Notes: generated from the letters alone by a model not told the origin. A stretch of DNA of 28,689 nucleotides from Chara braunii (GCA_003427395.1 BFEA01000498.1:645704-674392), one strand, 5' to 3'; shown: positions 18,661 to 28,642, counted from the first letter of the stretch. Numbers and translations: made by a program.

Positions 18661-20092
18661 GCCATGCAAACGTACGCAAGCAATCGCAATGATGACGTAC
18701 TATGTTGTGCCCATAATCGTGCGGTCCTCGTTAATCTTGAGGGTCGCGTTCGACACTCAGGTGTCGGCTGACACGCACCTTGAGGGTTAATCTCTCGGCG
18801 CTGGACAACCGCCATGCGCGGTTGAAGACCACACACCCTCTTCTGCACCCTTATGCAGAATGGGTGGTACACAGGCCCATGCCTGTGGTGGTAGTCGTCT
18901 CTCACGGCCCTAGGGGTGAATCCTCCCCGGGGCTTGGGCGAAAGTCAAGGGGTTTGACTTCGACGGCTGCCACGGACTACAACGTCCAACCATAAAAATC
19001 TCTAAGAAGCAACAAGACTCGCATGAGCCCAAGAAGAGGGGATAGGGCAAGGGTCTCCTGGCCCTTAAAACAAAAACTCATGGCCTTGGGACGCACTTCC
19101 CCTCTATGGGTGGCGCCGGCGGCCTATAATAATCCCAAGCGCTGCGCCTACGCGCAAGCCCGGTGGTCCCATAATTTTTAGACGCTGGGGGGTGGCGAGG
19201 CGTCGCGCGCAAGGCTCTGATATAAAACTGCGCAGCCGCAGGCCAACCCTATGCCAACCACTGATGCCAATCATATGTGGTAACCGCGGCTTAGGCCTCG
19301 CGATATTGAATGGCTGAAGGAACTCATCGCGAGGGGTTAGCCCTCACGATATTGAAGGGCTAAAGGACACGCCGCTCGGCCCTTGCGACGTTCCCGCCTT
19401 TCAGGTGGAGTGTCCCGCCGACCAAAGTAAATAGGCTCCATACAAGGGGAGTCCCCTTCTCTTCAGGGCCTAGGGCTTGGGATGTCCTGGACAAGGACCT
19501 CGAATCCCGTCCCAGGACCAACGTCCGACTAAGAAAGCCCCAAGACGCAAAATAGGCAGGAGGGAGGGTCTTCCCTGTCCCTTAATCCCAACTCTCACGC
19601 GGTTGTTAACATGGCCTCTTAGGCCTCCCGAACACTCATCATACGTATATCCTCGCACACATACGGAAGGGGGGATAGAGTTATGACGATCACTTCTCAC
19701 AGGCACAGTGAGACCCCTCACAACCATGTATATGTATATGGAATCGCAGGCAGTCCAAATCCAAAATCCGAGCCACAGGACATACCTTCAACCACACCAA
19801 GAATCAAGCGACAAAACACGCACTACACGGAGTCAACCCCAACCATTCTCTATGCTCATACCCCTTCGCTTTAGCCATGCAAGCCCCTACTGCCAGTCCA
19901 ACCAACCTCAATTAAATACTCGGTACCTTTGTTAAACGGCCATTCAATAATCGGCAACCGACCTGTCATCAGTGATAACAGAAGGCGATCCTCCAGGGAT
20001 CAAGTTGAATCTAGTCCTGATCTTTGAATCAGACACCCCAAAGGACCTGTAACACAAGATAGGTCAAATGCCCAAGCTAAATCATCAGCATA
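18661..20092. other. Non-coding stretch rich in short perfect hairpins
   Basis: No gene was recognised. Clear inverted repeats include AAGTCAA/TTGACTT (about 18943-18961), CTCGCGAT/ATCGCGAG (about 19297-19334), TTAGCCCT/AGGGCTAA (about 19337-19365), GGACAC/GTGTCC around 19365-19413, and GTCCTGG/CCAGGAC (19484-19518). Two neighbouring hairpins share the loop phrase CGATATTGAA.GGCT.AAGGA. The copy-2 promoter-like unit lies inside this stretch. Confidence 0.55.
19165..19260 (+). promoter_or_regulatory. TATA-containing promoter-like unit, copy 2
   Basis: CCCATAATTTT, GGCGTCGCGCGCAAG and TATAAAACTGCGC (TATA at 19221-19227) align with copy 1, with the two TATA boxes exactly 600 bp apart. The most conserved part is centred on the TATA box, as expected if promoter function was selected in both. 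Confidence 0.45.
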
Positions 20093-20132
20093 TGGGGGAT
20101 GAACCTCCATAGCACATTCTCTCCCAAAGTTA

Positions 20133-20197
20133 TCTGCCAACTAAGTGTAAGTCTACCTCTAAACCAGTACCCAAAGCAAAGGTAGACTAATGGCAGA
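20133..20197. repeat. Nested long hairpin
   Basis: AGTCTACCT (20150-20158) pairs perfectly with AGGTAGACT (20180-20188). It is enclosed by TCTGCCA (20133-20139) / TGGCAGA (20191-20197). It sits immediately upstream of the 123-bp array and may belong to the same structured locus. Confidence 0.8.
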
Positions 20198-20269
20198 ATC
20201 TCCCCTATCCAGGGTGGATCGTCAGAATCACCACCTGTCAAAATATAATCGAACTCCTCTAAATCAAGG

Positions 20270-20815
20270 AAATTTCGGCAGCGCTTCCCGCAGGAAAAGT
20301 GTCTTTCTGGAATTTATATCAACCCAAATATGAAAACAGAAATAAGCTCCAACTCTGGAAAGTTAAATTTTGTCTAACTTCCTGAATCAGTAGAAATCTG
20401 GACAGCACTCTCTTTAGAAAGGGAGACTTCCCAGAGTTATACTAGGTCAGATATGAACTCACAAGGCAACTTGAGTCTTACTTAGACAACATTTAACTAA
20501 CTCCTTAGTTTTGCAAAAATTTTGGCATCACTCCCTTTAGAAAAGCGCTATTCCAAAATTTATACAAGACTAAGTTCAGAATCTGAAGATAACTCTGACT
20601 TCTCAAAGTCCAATTTTGTCTAGCTCCCTTAATTAGCAAAAATTTGTGCAGCATTCCCTTTAGAAAAGGAGACTTTCCAAATTTTTACTAAGTCAGATAT
20701 AAAGAATAGATAATTTGAACTTTGACAAGTCAAAAGTTAACTAACTCCTTGGATTTGTAGAAATTTCGGCAACACTTCCCGTAGAGAAAGTAGCTTCCAA
20801 GATTTATACAAAGCC
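20270..20815 (+). repeat. Five-copy array, period about 123 bp, with covarying stems
   Basis: Each unit begins with a 5' stem arm, then a 27-31-nt loop with the core CCCTTTAGAAAAG or similar, then the 3' arm. Arms: 20270-20278/20307-20315; 20394-20401/20431-20438; 20517-20525/20553-20561; 20638-20646/20678-20686; 20761-20769/20797-20805. Starts are 124, 123, 121 and 123 bp apart. Copies 3 and 4 have perfect 9-bp stems (AAATTTTGG and AAAAATTTG). Copy 1 pairs at 9 of 9 with two G-T wobbles; copies 2 and 5 have one mismatch each. A second hairpin follows in several units, best in copy 4 (AACTTTGAC/GTCAAAAGTT near 20717-20738). No reading frame is maintained, so it is non-coding. Confidence 0.85.
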
Positions 20816-21103
20816 AAGTATAACAAAAGATCCCAAAAAATGCAAGAATTGATCTAAGTAAAATAATGTCAGCTAAAAAAATGCAGGAATTGACCTAACT
20901 CCTATCGCTCTAGCACATGGCGAGCCTCTAAAGCAACTACCTGTCAACCTGAAACTCAGACCAAGTACTAACCTCACTCAGCCACAGGCAGGCCAGACCA
21001 CAAAGGTAAGTACTCTCACCATCCTCAAGCCAATCTGAGCAAACAATAGTTTATGACCTTTCAGTGAGTTATCCCCTCATACCCAACCTACATAAGGCAT
21101 AGG

Positions 21104-22035
21104 TCAGGGCACCTGAACTTACAGAGCGCACCCAACTTAGCCAGGCCTAAAGTCAGAATACCTAAACTTATAGAGCGTTCTGACTCCGCCAAGTATACAC
21201 AAACAGAGGGCACAACTACTTCTCTCTTCTTTGGGCATATGACTAGACCACTCTAGTCGCCCTGAACTGTTTAAATAACTAGCTTATATATATCTCTCTG
21301 AACTTAGTCTTCAAAGGTACATAAGGCTGAGCCGCTCAACTTAGAACATTGCTCAGCCTGCCAAAGTTTACCTCCAGTTATATCTCTTAGTTATAATATT
21401 TTCAGTTGTGATATACTATAGTCAGGCTACCTAAACTTATAGAGCGGCCTGACCAGCCCGTTCGTAATAGCATAGTAATACAATATAGCCAAGTTATATC
21501 CATTAGGTTCCAACATGTGCGAGGCATTGGGTCAGACTACCTAAACTTATAGAGCGGTCTAATCCTCAGCCAGATTCGTTTCTCTCTGATCCAATCTGTG
21601 TGAGGCAGTGGGATAGGCTACCTAAACTTATAGAGCAGGCATGTCCCTTGCCATAATTACTCCCTCAGAACAAAACAAGAGAAGGGTTGAACCACCTAAA
21701 CTTATAGAGCGGTTCATACCTCCTTGTTCAGAACCAAAGAAACTGAGAGAGCCCCAAATAAAACAAGGCAACCCAATGTACCTAAACTTATAGAGCACCT
21801 TGGGTCTCCGAAAGCCACCCACAATCAAACCCTCACAAGTCAGAGCAGCCAGGACACCTAAACTTATAGAGCGTCCTGACCCTCCAAACAATTCACAGCA
21901 CCAGGTCTCCCCAAACTTATCGGGACATCCCAGCTTCCAGAGCTTCAAGCTACCTAAACTTATAGAGCGGTCTGAGGCTACATGTAAACCAAAAATAAAC
22001 AAAGCGTTGGGCTTCCCCAAACTTAAGGGGACCTC
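21104..22035 (+). repeat. Dispersed hairpin family with constant 17-nt loop and variable stems
   Basis: The loop ACCTAAACTTATAGAGC is flanked by a different complementary stem each time. Examples: 21151-21158/21178-21185 (AGTCAGAA/TTCTGACT); 21421-21427/21447-21453 (GTCAGGC/GCCTGAC); 21534-21537/21557-21560; 21610-21618/21638-21647 (imperfect); 21688-21693/21711-21716 (TGAACC/GGTTCA); 21771-21779/21797-21805 (one mismatch); 21850-21855/21873-21878 (CAGGAC/GTCCTG); 21941-21951/21969-21979 (one mismatch, three wobbles). Divergent forms keep AACTTA: 21324-21332/21351-21359 (AGGCTGAGC/GCTCAGCCT). Short-loop forms: 21908-21911/21922-21925 and 22014-22018/22027-22031. The copy at 21104-21133 pairs poorly. 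Spacing is irregular (about 60-120 bp). The translated loop falls in different frames, arguing against coding. Confidence 0.88.
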
Positions 22036-23785
22036 CCTGCCTTAATGACCCGGTCAGACTGCACACAAACTGCCTTCCTCCCAGCCTTCCCCCAAATGCA
22101 ACCCACTTCGTTCACAATGTGCTTTCAGGCAATCAACAAAAACTGAGACTGAGATTGCACACACGCTCCTTTACTTCAATTTAACTTAAGTCTTGACAGT
22201 CAAACAAAAACCAAAGTACAGGATCCAGATAATACACTAAGTCAAACGTAGAGAGATGTACAAGTAGGGGTTATAGTTGGGTTTATAGAGGGAGTCAAGG
22301 GATTACCACTCAGTTCCCTGCCTCCAGGACTCCGCCTGAGTCCCGGCAGAGCTTCCGCAATCGGTGGGGCAACCTCCCACAAAGGCCTTGGCACGGCTTA
22401 CGGGCCACACACCCGCCTGCCGCCTTCCTCTCAGTGTCAAAGGACCAGATTTAGAGTAAGAAGGGCAGGATGAGAAGGAGTAAGACTCTCAGAGTCAGGA
22501 AGGAAACACTCAGACTCGCTTGAGAGGGCCTTCAACTCTTCGTACGCCTGAGGGCCCCGCAATGGCGGCCAAGTGACAGCTTGGTTAACAAGGTCAAACT
22601 GCCAAGGTGACTCTGCGGCGACCTTCAGCTCGCAACGCCACCCCCTATTCGTCCAATCCTGACCACCTCCCCGAGCCTCACGTCTTCTTTCTAGCCTTGC
22701 AGTGGATACGCAACTATCTGAGAGGCCAACAATGGCAAGCACTACCACAGTTGCCAATAACTGCAGCAGCACCCAACCTTACATGGTGCAGTCAAGCATG
22801 GCCCGTCGTGGCACTTGCTGGGTATAGCACCAGCCTCAGCAGTCAGGGGCTAGATCACAGATTCATATTGTCGACACTCAACATCCTGGCACGGCTCAGG
22901 CACCCTACCTACCCATACCCACACCACGCAGGCCAGGAATGCGCTTGCACTACTGCAGTTGGCCCCGGTCTGCACGATCTGCTAGGAGGAACGTCCCACC
23001 AGTCAACGAGCGGATCTTCAAACTATGCGGCCGGTCCCACACCCTCACCACTAGGTCCACTCGTTGGGATGCACAACACTTCACCCCGCCAGTAAGCCTC
23101 CCTCTCCGCTCCTTACGTGCAGGGCTAGTCAAAACTTCGGATAAATCTTCCGCTAACTTCAAACCGATTCATTCATATCTTCACACCACTCCTCCCCCTT
23201 CGCCCGTCTCTGCGGAACTCATCCCGCCTCTACCTTCTCACCTACTAATCCCGTATCCAACGCGCTCCTCCCTGTTCTTCACCTTCGATACTCATTCTGT
23301 CGACCAGAACTCCCCCCCCCCCCAGTATTCACCCTCAGCGGCGTCCGCCCCTACCCCTCGTTAGCGTGCGCCAGCTCGTCCTGCCATTGTTTCCTTTACT
23401 GAACGCATCCGGCACGGCGACCCGGCCAGATTCACCTCGTCCTCCTCCTACCCCTACGTTCATCATTCCGCCACACTGGCCAGCTCGACCGCTTGGTGCC
23501 GCCCGGCTCCCTCCGCTCGGCTTGTCACTCCCACTGTGCGCTGCGTCCACAACCCCGTCATCTCCCTTCCGACCACCACCCCCGCACGCAACTAGCCAGG
23601 CCCGCGTCTGGGTTCTCTCCCTGCGCAGTGATGGTCCCCGCTCCGCCCGTCAGCCTCCCGCTGGCCCGCTGCCTCGCTTACCTCTGCCCGCTCCGTTACT
23701 ACCGTCCGTCGTTTTGCCCAGAAGCGCGCCACGAAAAAGTGAGCAAGCAAAAAAAGCAAAAGTCGCGGGCGCTCGGGTCTTCGTC
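22036..23785. other. Non-coding, increasingly pyrimidine-rich
   Basis: Open frames of up to 162 codons overlap on both strands, with low-complexity Pro/Ser/Thr-rich translations I do not recognise. C homopolymers (for example near 23310) occur. I see no RNA gene or mobile element with confidence. Confidence 0.5.
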
Positions 23786-23838
23786 CGATTTATGCATGTC
23801 ATCCTTGCGCAGGGGCCATACTGATCTTTCTTGTATCG
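23786..23838 (-). ncRNA. U6 snRNA-like core, probably a pseudogene or U6-derived repeat
   Basis: The minus strand reads CGATACAAGAAAGATCAG, then TATGGCCCCTGCGCAAGGAT, then GACATGCATAAATCG. The last two pieces (35 nt) differ at only two positions from the conserved eukaryotic U6 segment as I know it. The ACAGAGA box reads ACAAGAA, which would break 5' splice-site pairing. The U6 5' stem-loop is not seen, and the 3' part diverges before a TTTTGCTTTTTTT tract. A functional U6 is therefore unlikely; a decayed copy is the best reading. Confidence 0.7.
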
Positions 23839-24584
23839 GCCCGGATCGCCCCCTCCCCACAGGTTCCTCGATACGGTTCTTCGTGGCCACGCCCATCCCC
23901 CTTTTCGTCTGTACCCGGCGCGATTCGCGTCCGGGTCCACTCCTGATTTCTTTGGATGCCCCGACGGTTTGGCACGAGGGGAGCCCCCCCCCCCCCCGTT
24001 GTCTGCCCGTACCTGGCGCGGCGTGCGTCCGGGTTCCTTCCGGACTGTATACAGTGGCCGACGAGTCTCCCCACTCGGCTTCGTCGGCAAGTTGGCCGAC
24101 CGCTACAAAAAAGAACAGAAACAACAAAGAAAAAAAAGGAAGGAAACACAAAAGATAACTCCAGAAAGAAGAAAAAAATTCCTCCCCTCCTCCTCTTTCT
24201 TTTGCTTCTCGCACGCTCCTAACCCGGTTACCATTCTGGTTCGCACAGAATAACACCCCTGCATGGAAGCTACACGAATCTTTCTCGGATTGCGAATCTC
24301 CCCACCCTTCGAAAAGGTTCCTCCGCCCCATATACATCGAGCATGGCCCAAGCCACGATTCCCGTCCGGGTTCACTCCCGGATCTCTACAGATCGCCTCC
24401 GCACGACGGCCTATGCAAACCCCCTCCCTGTATCCCCTCCAAGTGACACGGATCCAAAAAATCTTGGCCGGGGTAATTCCCCGTGTTGGCCCAAAGATCC
24501 TACACTCCTCCTCATGTACGTACCCGGCCTATCTCACGACCGGGTTCTTTCCCCGATTGTGGGCGTCGCCCCCCCCCCCGTCAC
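23839..24584. other. Repeated T-arm-like hairpins in non-coding sequence
   Basis: CCGGGT(T/C)CNNTCC recurs at about 23931, 24029, 24367 and 24540. Three copies (about 23911, 24010 and 24530) are preceded by GTACC(C/T)GG, giving an ACCCGG/CCGGGT pairing. CCGGGTTCACTCCCGG (24367-24382) folds as a 7-nt-loop arm like the T arm of a tRNA, with an internal B-box-like core. No matching A box at a normal distance and no complete tRNA fold is visible. Confidence 0.5.
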
Positions 24585-24637
24585 GGTCTACTCATATCAC
24601 CCTCGTGCAGGGGCCATGCGACTCTCTACTACCCCAC
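24585..24637 (-). ncRNA. Degenerate second U6-like segment
   Basis: The minus strand keeps GCATGGCCCCTGC with diverged flanks; about two thirds of positions agree with U6 over 45 nt. It lies about 800 bp from the better copy, with similar flanking hairpins between, suggesting that a larger unit was duplicated. It is not a functional snRNA. Confidence 0.45.
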
Positions 24638-26124
24638 TCCCTCCTTTACGGCCGTCCCAGAGGGTCTGCACGCCACCGCCCCCTTGATCACTTCGGAGTG
24701 GTTGCGCGATCCTTCCTAGGTCCGACACAGGCCCTCGCCTCAGCATTTCACAGGCGCGCCTGTTATACCAGCCCCCTACGGTCGCAGCCAGCCCCAGGCC
24801 GGGTGTCCGGCTCCAGCTGTCCTATCCAACTAAGAAAGTCAGCTGGCACTAAGACAACAAAAGGCAAAAAGGAAGGAAAATAGGGAGGCTGGCCGACGCC
24901 GGGCGCGGCCGACTGGGGGCCCTTTTTGTCCTTGCGGCGTGGGCCCGTGAGCGGACTCCCCTAACAAAACTAAGGGGGATAGTCCCGCGGGACCCTCAAC
25001 CCCTCAGCCCTTCGCTGCTCCTTTGCTTCGCGCTGCCGCCTGCCGACCTCGATCCCCGAATCTCCTCTACGCAAGTCCAGCACCGTAACCTATAGGGCCA
25101 TGCCCAAGCTTGCGACTTGCAGGCGCGACTTCCCATATAAGGCGGTGCCTCGCGGCGTTCCTGCCAGGATACCGCTCGGTTACCCCTTTTTGGCCCACAT
25201 TTGTACCCACGACTCCTAAGTATCCGCGCCGGTCTACCACCCTGCGCCGTGGCCGGCCCATGCGCCTACCGGCGCGCCAACCCTACCATCAGTCGCGCGT
25301 GCCTGCCCAAATGACAAGCTTTCATGCCCTAACCAAACTCGAGACACGGTCCGGGTCAGTCGGCCACACTGGCCGCTCAATCAAATAGAAAAATCACACG
25401 CGTGCCTTAAATTGTGCGCCCACGTACACCCTATCGGAAAAAGGCAGAACCTTGCCCGCGTGCGGACGACCCTCGCATTTTCCCTTGCAGGCACTCAAAA
25501 TCCAGGTTAACCGAGCCTTTCTGTCACTTGCAAAAACCTGGGCAGTTACCCTTGTAAGGGTATTCGCGCCCACAACGTGGCAGCTGGATGGGCAAGTCAC
25601 AGGGGCAGCAACAAATCTCGTCACAAGAGTAGGAATCGCTAGCGATTTATAGCAGAATTACTTGGGGCACTTCGTCACCTTAACCCAATCACAGATACAC
25701 GTTTCCTGAATGGAACATCCGCAGCAAATGCCGAAGGTAAGCAGCCCTTCAATGAACAACAAGTGTCTCGTAACTCTCGTTTGGTATTCCAATGAGCAGC
25801 CAGTGCCAGTGCCAGAGCTGCCTATGAGGAAGACAAATTGAATTTGGTAGGCGGATGCACGCAGCTGATCTGGCAGTAAGGAGTGAGCATTTGTCTGAGC
25901 ACTCACCCTCCTAATCCGCACGCTCCTGGCCGCTGCTGTGGTCCAAGTACATAAACCTTGATCGAGTTTTGGGCAAACTAGGGGGAGAAACGTCGGGCTC
26001 GATTCGGCTGGATCAGCGCCTCCATCAACGGGTTCACTTTCGAGTGTCGCCAAGTAACACAATAACCAACTCTAATTTGACCGCATTTCGAGCTCTCATC
26101 ATAATCCATTTCGAGTACGCTTGT
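24638..26124. other. Non-coding with palindromes
   Basis: No gene was recognised. Notable are the hairpin CCCCT-AACAAAACTA-AGGGG (24958-24977), similar to the short-loop hairpins at 21908 and 22014, the palindrome GTCCCGCGGGAC (24982-24993), and ACCCTTGTAAGGGT around 25548-25561. Confidence 0.5.
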
Positions 26125-26446
26125 GAACCAGCCAGTGAACATAATTTTGATTATGACGAGGGCCAATCACTACTCAGGTTTTGTTTTGTTTGAGTGTGAG
26201 CCACCCACTGTACTGTATCCAGTATATAAGACTGAGTCATCCACTGGGCCAGATCCTGATTATAAGAGTGAACCAATCGTCGAGCTAGATTATGCATATG
26301 AGAATGAGCCAATTACTTGACTAGATTCTGTATATATGAGAGTGAGCCAAACACCTGACTAGATTCCGTATATAAGAGTGAGTCAAACACTTGGCTAGAT
26401 TCTACATACGAGGGTGAACCAGTCGCTGGCCCCTTTCCCAAATAAG
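26125..26446 (+). repeat. 36-bp tandem repeat, eight full copies plus a partial
   Basis: Units start at 26125, 26161, 26198, 26234, 26270, 26306, 26344, 26380 and 26416 (partial). The consensus is GAGCCAAxCACxTGACTAGA then TTCxGTATATAAGAGT. Unit 2 is 37 bp and unit 6 is 38 bp; the rest are exactly 36. Twelve-codon units read EPxxxxLDxxYKS in the early copies, but the length changes and a TGA stop break the frame. It may be a decayed repeat-protein segment or a plain minisatellite. Confidence 0.9.
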
Positions 26447-26546
26447 TAATTAAACTATTTTCGACGCATTGACCCACGTCTCTCCTTTCTCCTCCTCTCA
26501 CTCGCTAACTCACAGGCGTACACACATGCTCACATTGCACACTCCG

Positions 26547-26548
<2 letters not shown>

Positions 26549-26618
<70 letters not shown>
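26549..26618. repeat. (CT)n microsatellite
   Basis: About 35 uninterrupted CT dinucleotides. Confidence 0.98.
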
Positions 26619-26621
<3 letters not shown>

Positions 26622-28240
26622 CTGGAGCACGTCGGCCCTCATTGCCCCAACTTTCCTTCCAAAATTTTTCCTCTCCGCATACAAGCGAATTAATAAAATT
26701 AATAATAGTAGTGAATTAAACTCGTTTTAACTGCTGAAGCACTCTCCCGCAACTCGGTACCCACTCAAGAGTAGTCCGTTCTGCTGACTACCGAATGGAT
26801 GCTAAATCATAGTTGCTCACTTTGAAAATCTCAGTGAAAGGTCGAACTAGTTAAATTTTCTTGAAGTTGGAACACTGATCTTACCTGGGCCGCATTAGGC
26901 TTTTATCCAAAGAAGCTAAGGAGGGAGTCCCCCCCCTTCAGTTCCCGGCTACCTGCTCAAACTGTTGAGTGCAGGTATGTAATTAGCCTTACATCCGAGG
27001 AGAACCCCTAAGGTTACTGATAGAGCCAGTGACAATATAGCTCTGCCTCCTTCCGTTAGATCTCACAGAGGGCCTCGACTCGGGCACTTATCAAGGAGGC
27101 ACTAGGGAAGAGCCGGCACCAAGGTTATAGGGTGATGCCTGTCTCCCACATCTCACTTGGCCATCAGCGTGCCAAAGTCGGTAAAGCTCGAACACTGTTC
27201 CCTTTTTCCCTCAAGTTATCGTCACGATTTTTCACCTCATCACCCTTTCTCTCAGTCACGGGTTTTCGTCCCATCCCTTCACAGATCTTGTTTTAATTTA
27301 CTTCTTCGCTCATCTCGAGAGCGAGAACTTGGGGTTGATTGATTCGCACAACAAGATCATCTGAGCGTTCTCACCCCGAACAGAGTTTTCCCTTTGTAGG
27401 TAGCTTTCCTCCTTAAACCAGCTTTCTCCCTCTCCATCGTGTGCCCTCCTACTTTAAAGCAGTAAATCGCTAACTCATGTTGTTTCTCCACTAAGGTCCA
27501 TGGAAAGAGTGCCAGAATGCCCCTTTCGCGCTTAATCTCATTCTCCCCCTTCCAGTTAGTCGTTATCGGTGACCCCCTCTGGCTACGCAATCTGATCACT
27601 CCGCTTAATCCTCCCTAGGGCTTGCCCGTGGTGCAGCGAGAACCGCGCACAATTCCTGTTCCTTCCCTGAATCGGGTCATCCAGTACATGATCGGAGCGT
27701 TGGAGCACTTTGTACGCTAGGCACGCAGGTAAGCGTCCTTCCATTTCCCGTGCTTACAGTCGTTGCTCCTTTACCAGAACAAGCTTCAGTGGAGAATCCG
27801 TCGTCGTCCTACCTCTTCGTCGATCAACCCCCTGCATGAGCAAGGCACTACCCAGTCCCCTGTCGAGCGATAACCAGCCCAGTTCGCCCCCCCCTAACTG
27901 AATGAATCCTCACCTTCCTGGTGGCCCTGCTATCTTGCCTCCTGCCTGCTGCATGGGACCAGGGGAGTGCATCAGTCCTTGGCAGCAGGCCCATGTCTGT
28001 ACCAGCGGTACCAAGGTTTTAGGCCCGGATTATATTCAGAATGAGTGGAGCTGCAATGGGCTCTTCAAATAATATCACCGAAACCAGGCCTGCTCAAAGG
28101 TTGTTCTAGCTCACGCAATTGCCCTACCTACACCAAAAACATAACGGCTCGTAGCAACCCCGACCCGGACTGAAGTACCGACTCGAAGGTTGTTCAAACT
28201 GTCTCTGCACCATGTCTGTGTCGAACTTGCAATAGGGCTA
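26619..28240. other. Non-coding; several hairpins, no recognised gene
   Basis: Contains a strong hairpin TACCTGCTCAA/TTGAGTGCAGGTA (26950-26977, one bulge) and GCCTGCTGC/GCAGCAGGC (27944-27952, 27982-27990). The related phrases GGCACCAAGGTTATAGG near 27114 and GGTACCAAGGTTTTAGG near 28007 also occur. Open frames are short and unrecognised. Confidence 0.5.
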
Positions 28241-28436
28241 CATGGCTCCGTCGGCCACGGATCCCGCGGCCTCGGCGGCGGACGAGGAGGCTGGCCATGG
28301 GCCCGCGGCCGAGGCCGCGCAACCGAGACCGCGCGGCCAAGTTCCCGCGGGGCCACGCTATGGCCTAGCGGGGGCGCGCGCGGGAAATTTGCCAGCGTGC
28401 GGCGCGTGCGCGGCCTGTGCACCACGTCCTCTAAAT
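28241..28436. other. CpG-rich patch
   Basis: About 200 bases with very high G+C and many CpG, bounded by AT-richer sequence. It holds the hairpin CGCTA-TGGCC-TAGCG and short inverted repeats. An Ala/Pro-rich open frame (28242-28508) is probably a composition effect. Confidence 0.55.
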
Positions 28437-28532
28437 GAGAGCACAAAAAGAAATAAGATTTTTTTTTTTGGAGGGGGGGGGGGTTTCTTCAGTGCCTTAG
28501 ATAATTAAAAAAAAAAATAAAAATCATTGACT

Positions 28533-28613
28533 ATTTGATTGATTGGTTGATTGATTGATTAATTGATTGATTGATTGATTAATTGATTGATTGATTGATT
28601 GATTGATTAATTG
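28533..28613. repeat. ATTG tetranucleotide microsatellite
   Basis: Repeated TTGA/ATTG units with occasional AATT variants. Confidence 0.95.
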
Positions 28614-28642
28614 GTGGGGGAGGGGTCCTCCCTCCCCTCCCC

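Noticed and set aside
18565-19260. Long terminal repeats of an LTR retrotransposon
   Set aside because: No primer-binding site, polypurine tract or gag/pol remnant lies between or beside the two similar blocks, and similarity is confined to about 95 bp.
21628-22020. Minus-strand open frame with repeated RSISLG peptide
   Set aside because: The peptide is only the translated loop of the hairpin repeats; copies fall in different frames and the stems vary, so this is not coding conservation.
20270-22035. CRISPR array
   Set aside because: Repeats are diverged with irregular spacing, stems vary rather than spacers, no cas genes are present and the genome is eukaryotic.
22437-24883. Many overlapping Pro/Ser/Arg-rich open frames of 100-220 codons
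   Set aside because: They occur in several frames on both strands of GC/pyrimidine-rich DNA, and one runs through the U6-like segment. No family motif is visible.
25633-25642. GAATCGCTAG, reminiscent of small-subunit rRNA
   Set aside because: The similarity is limited to about ten bases plus scattered matches; no neighbouring rRNA helices are present.
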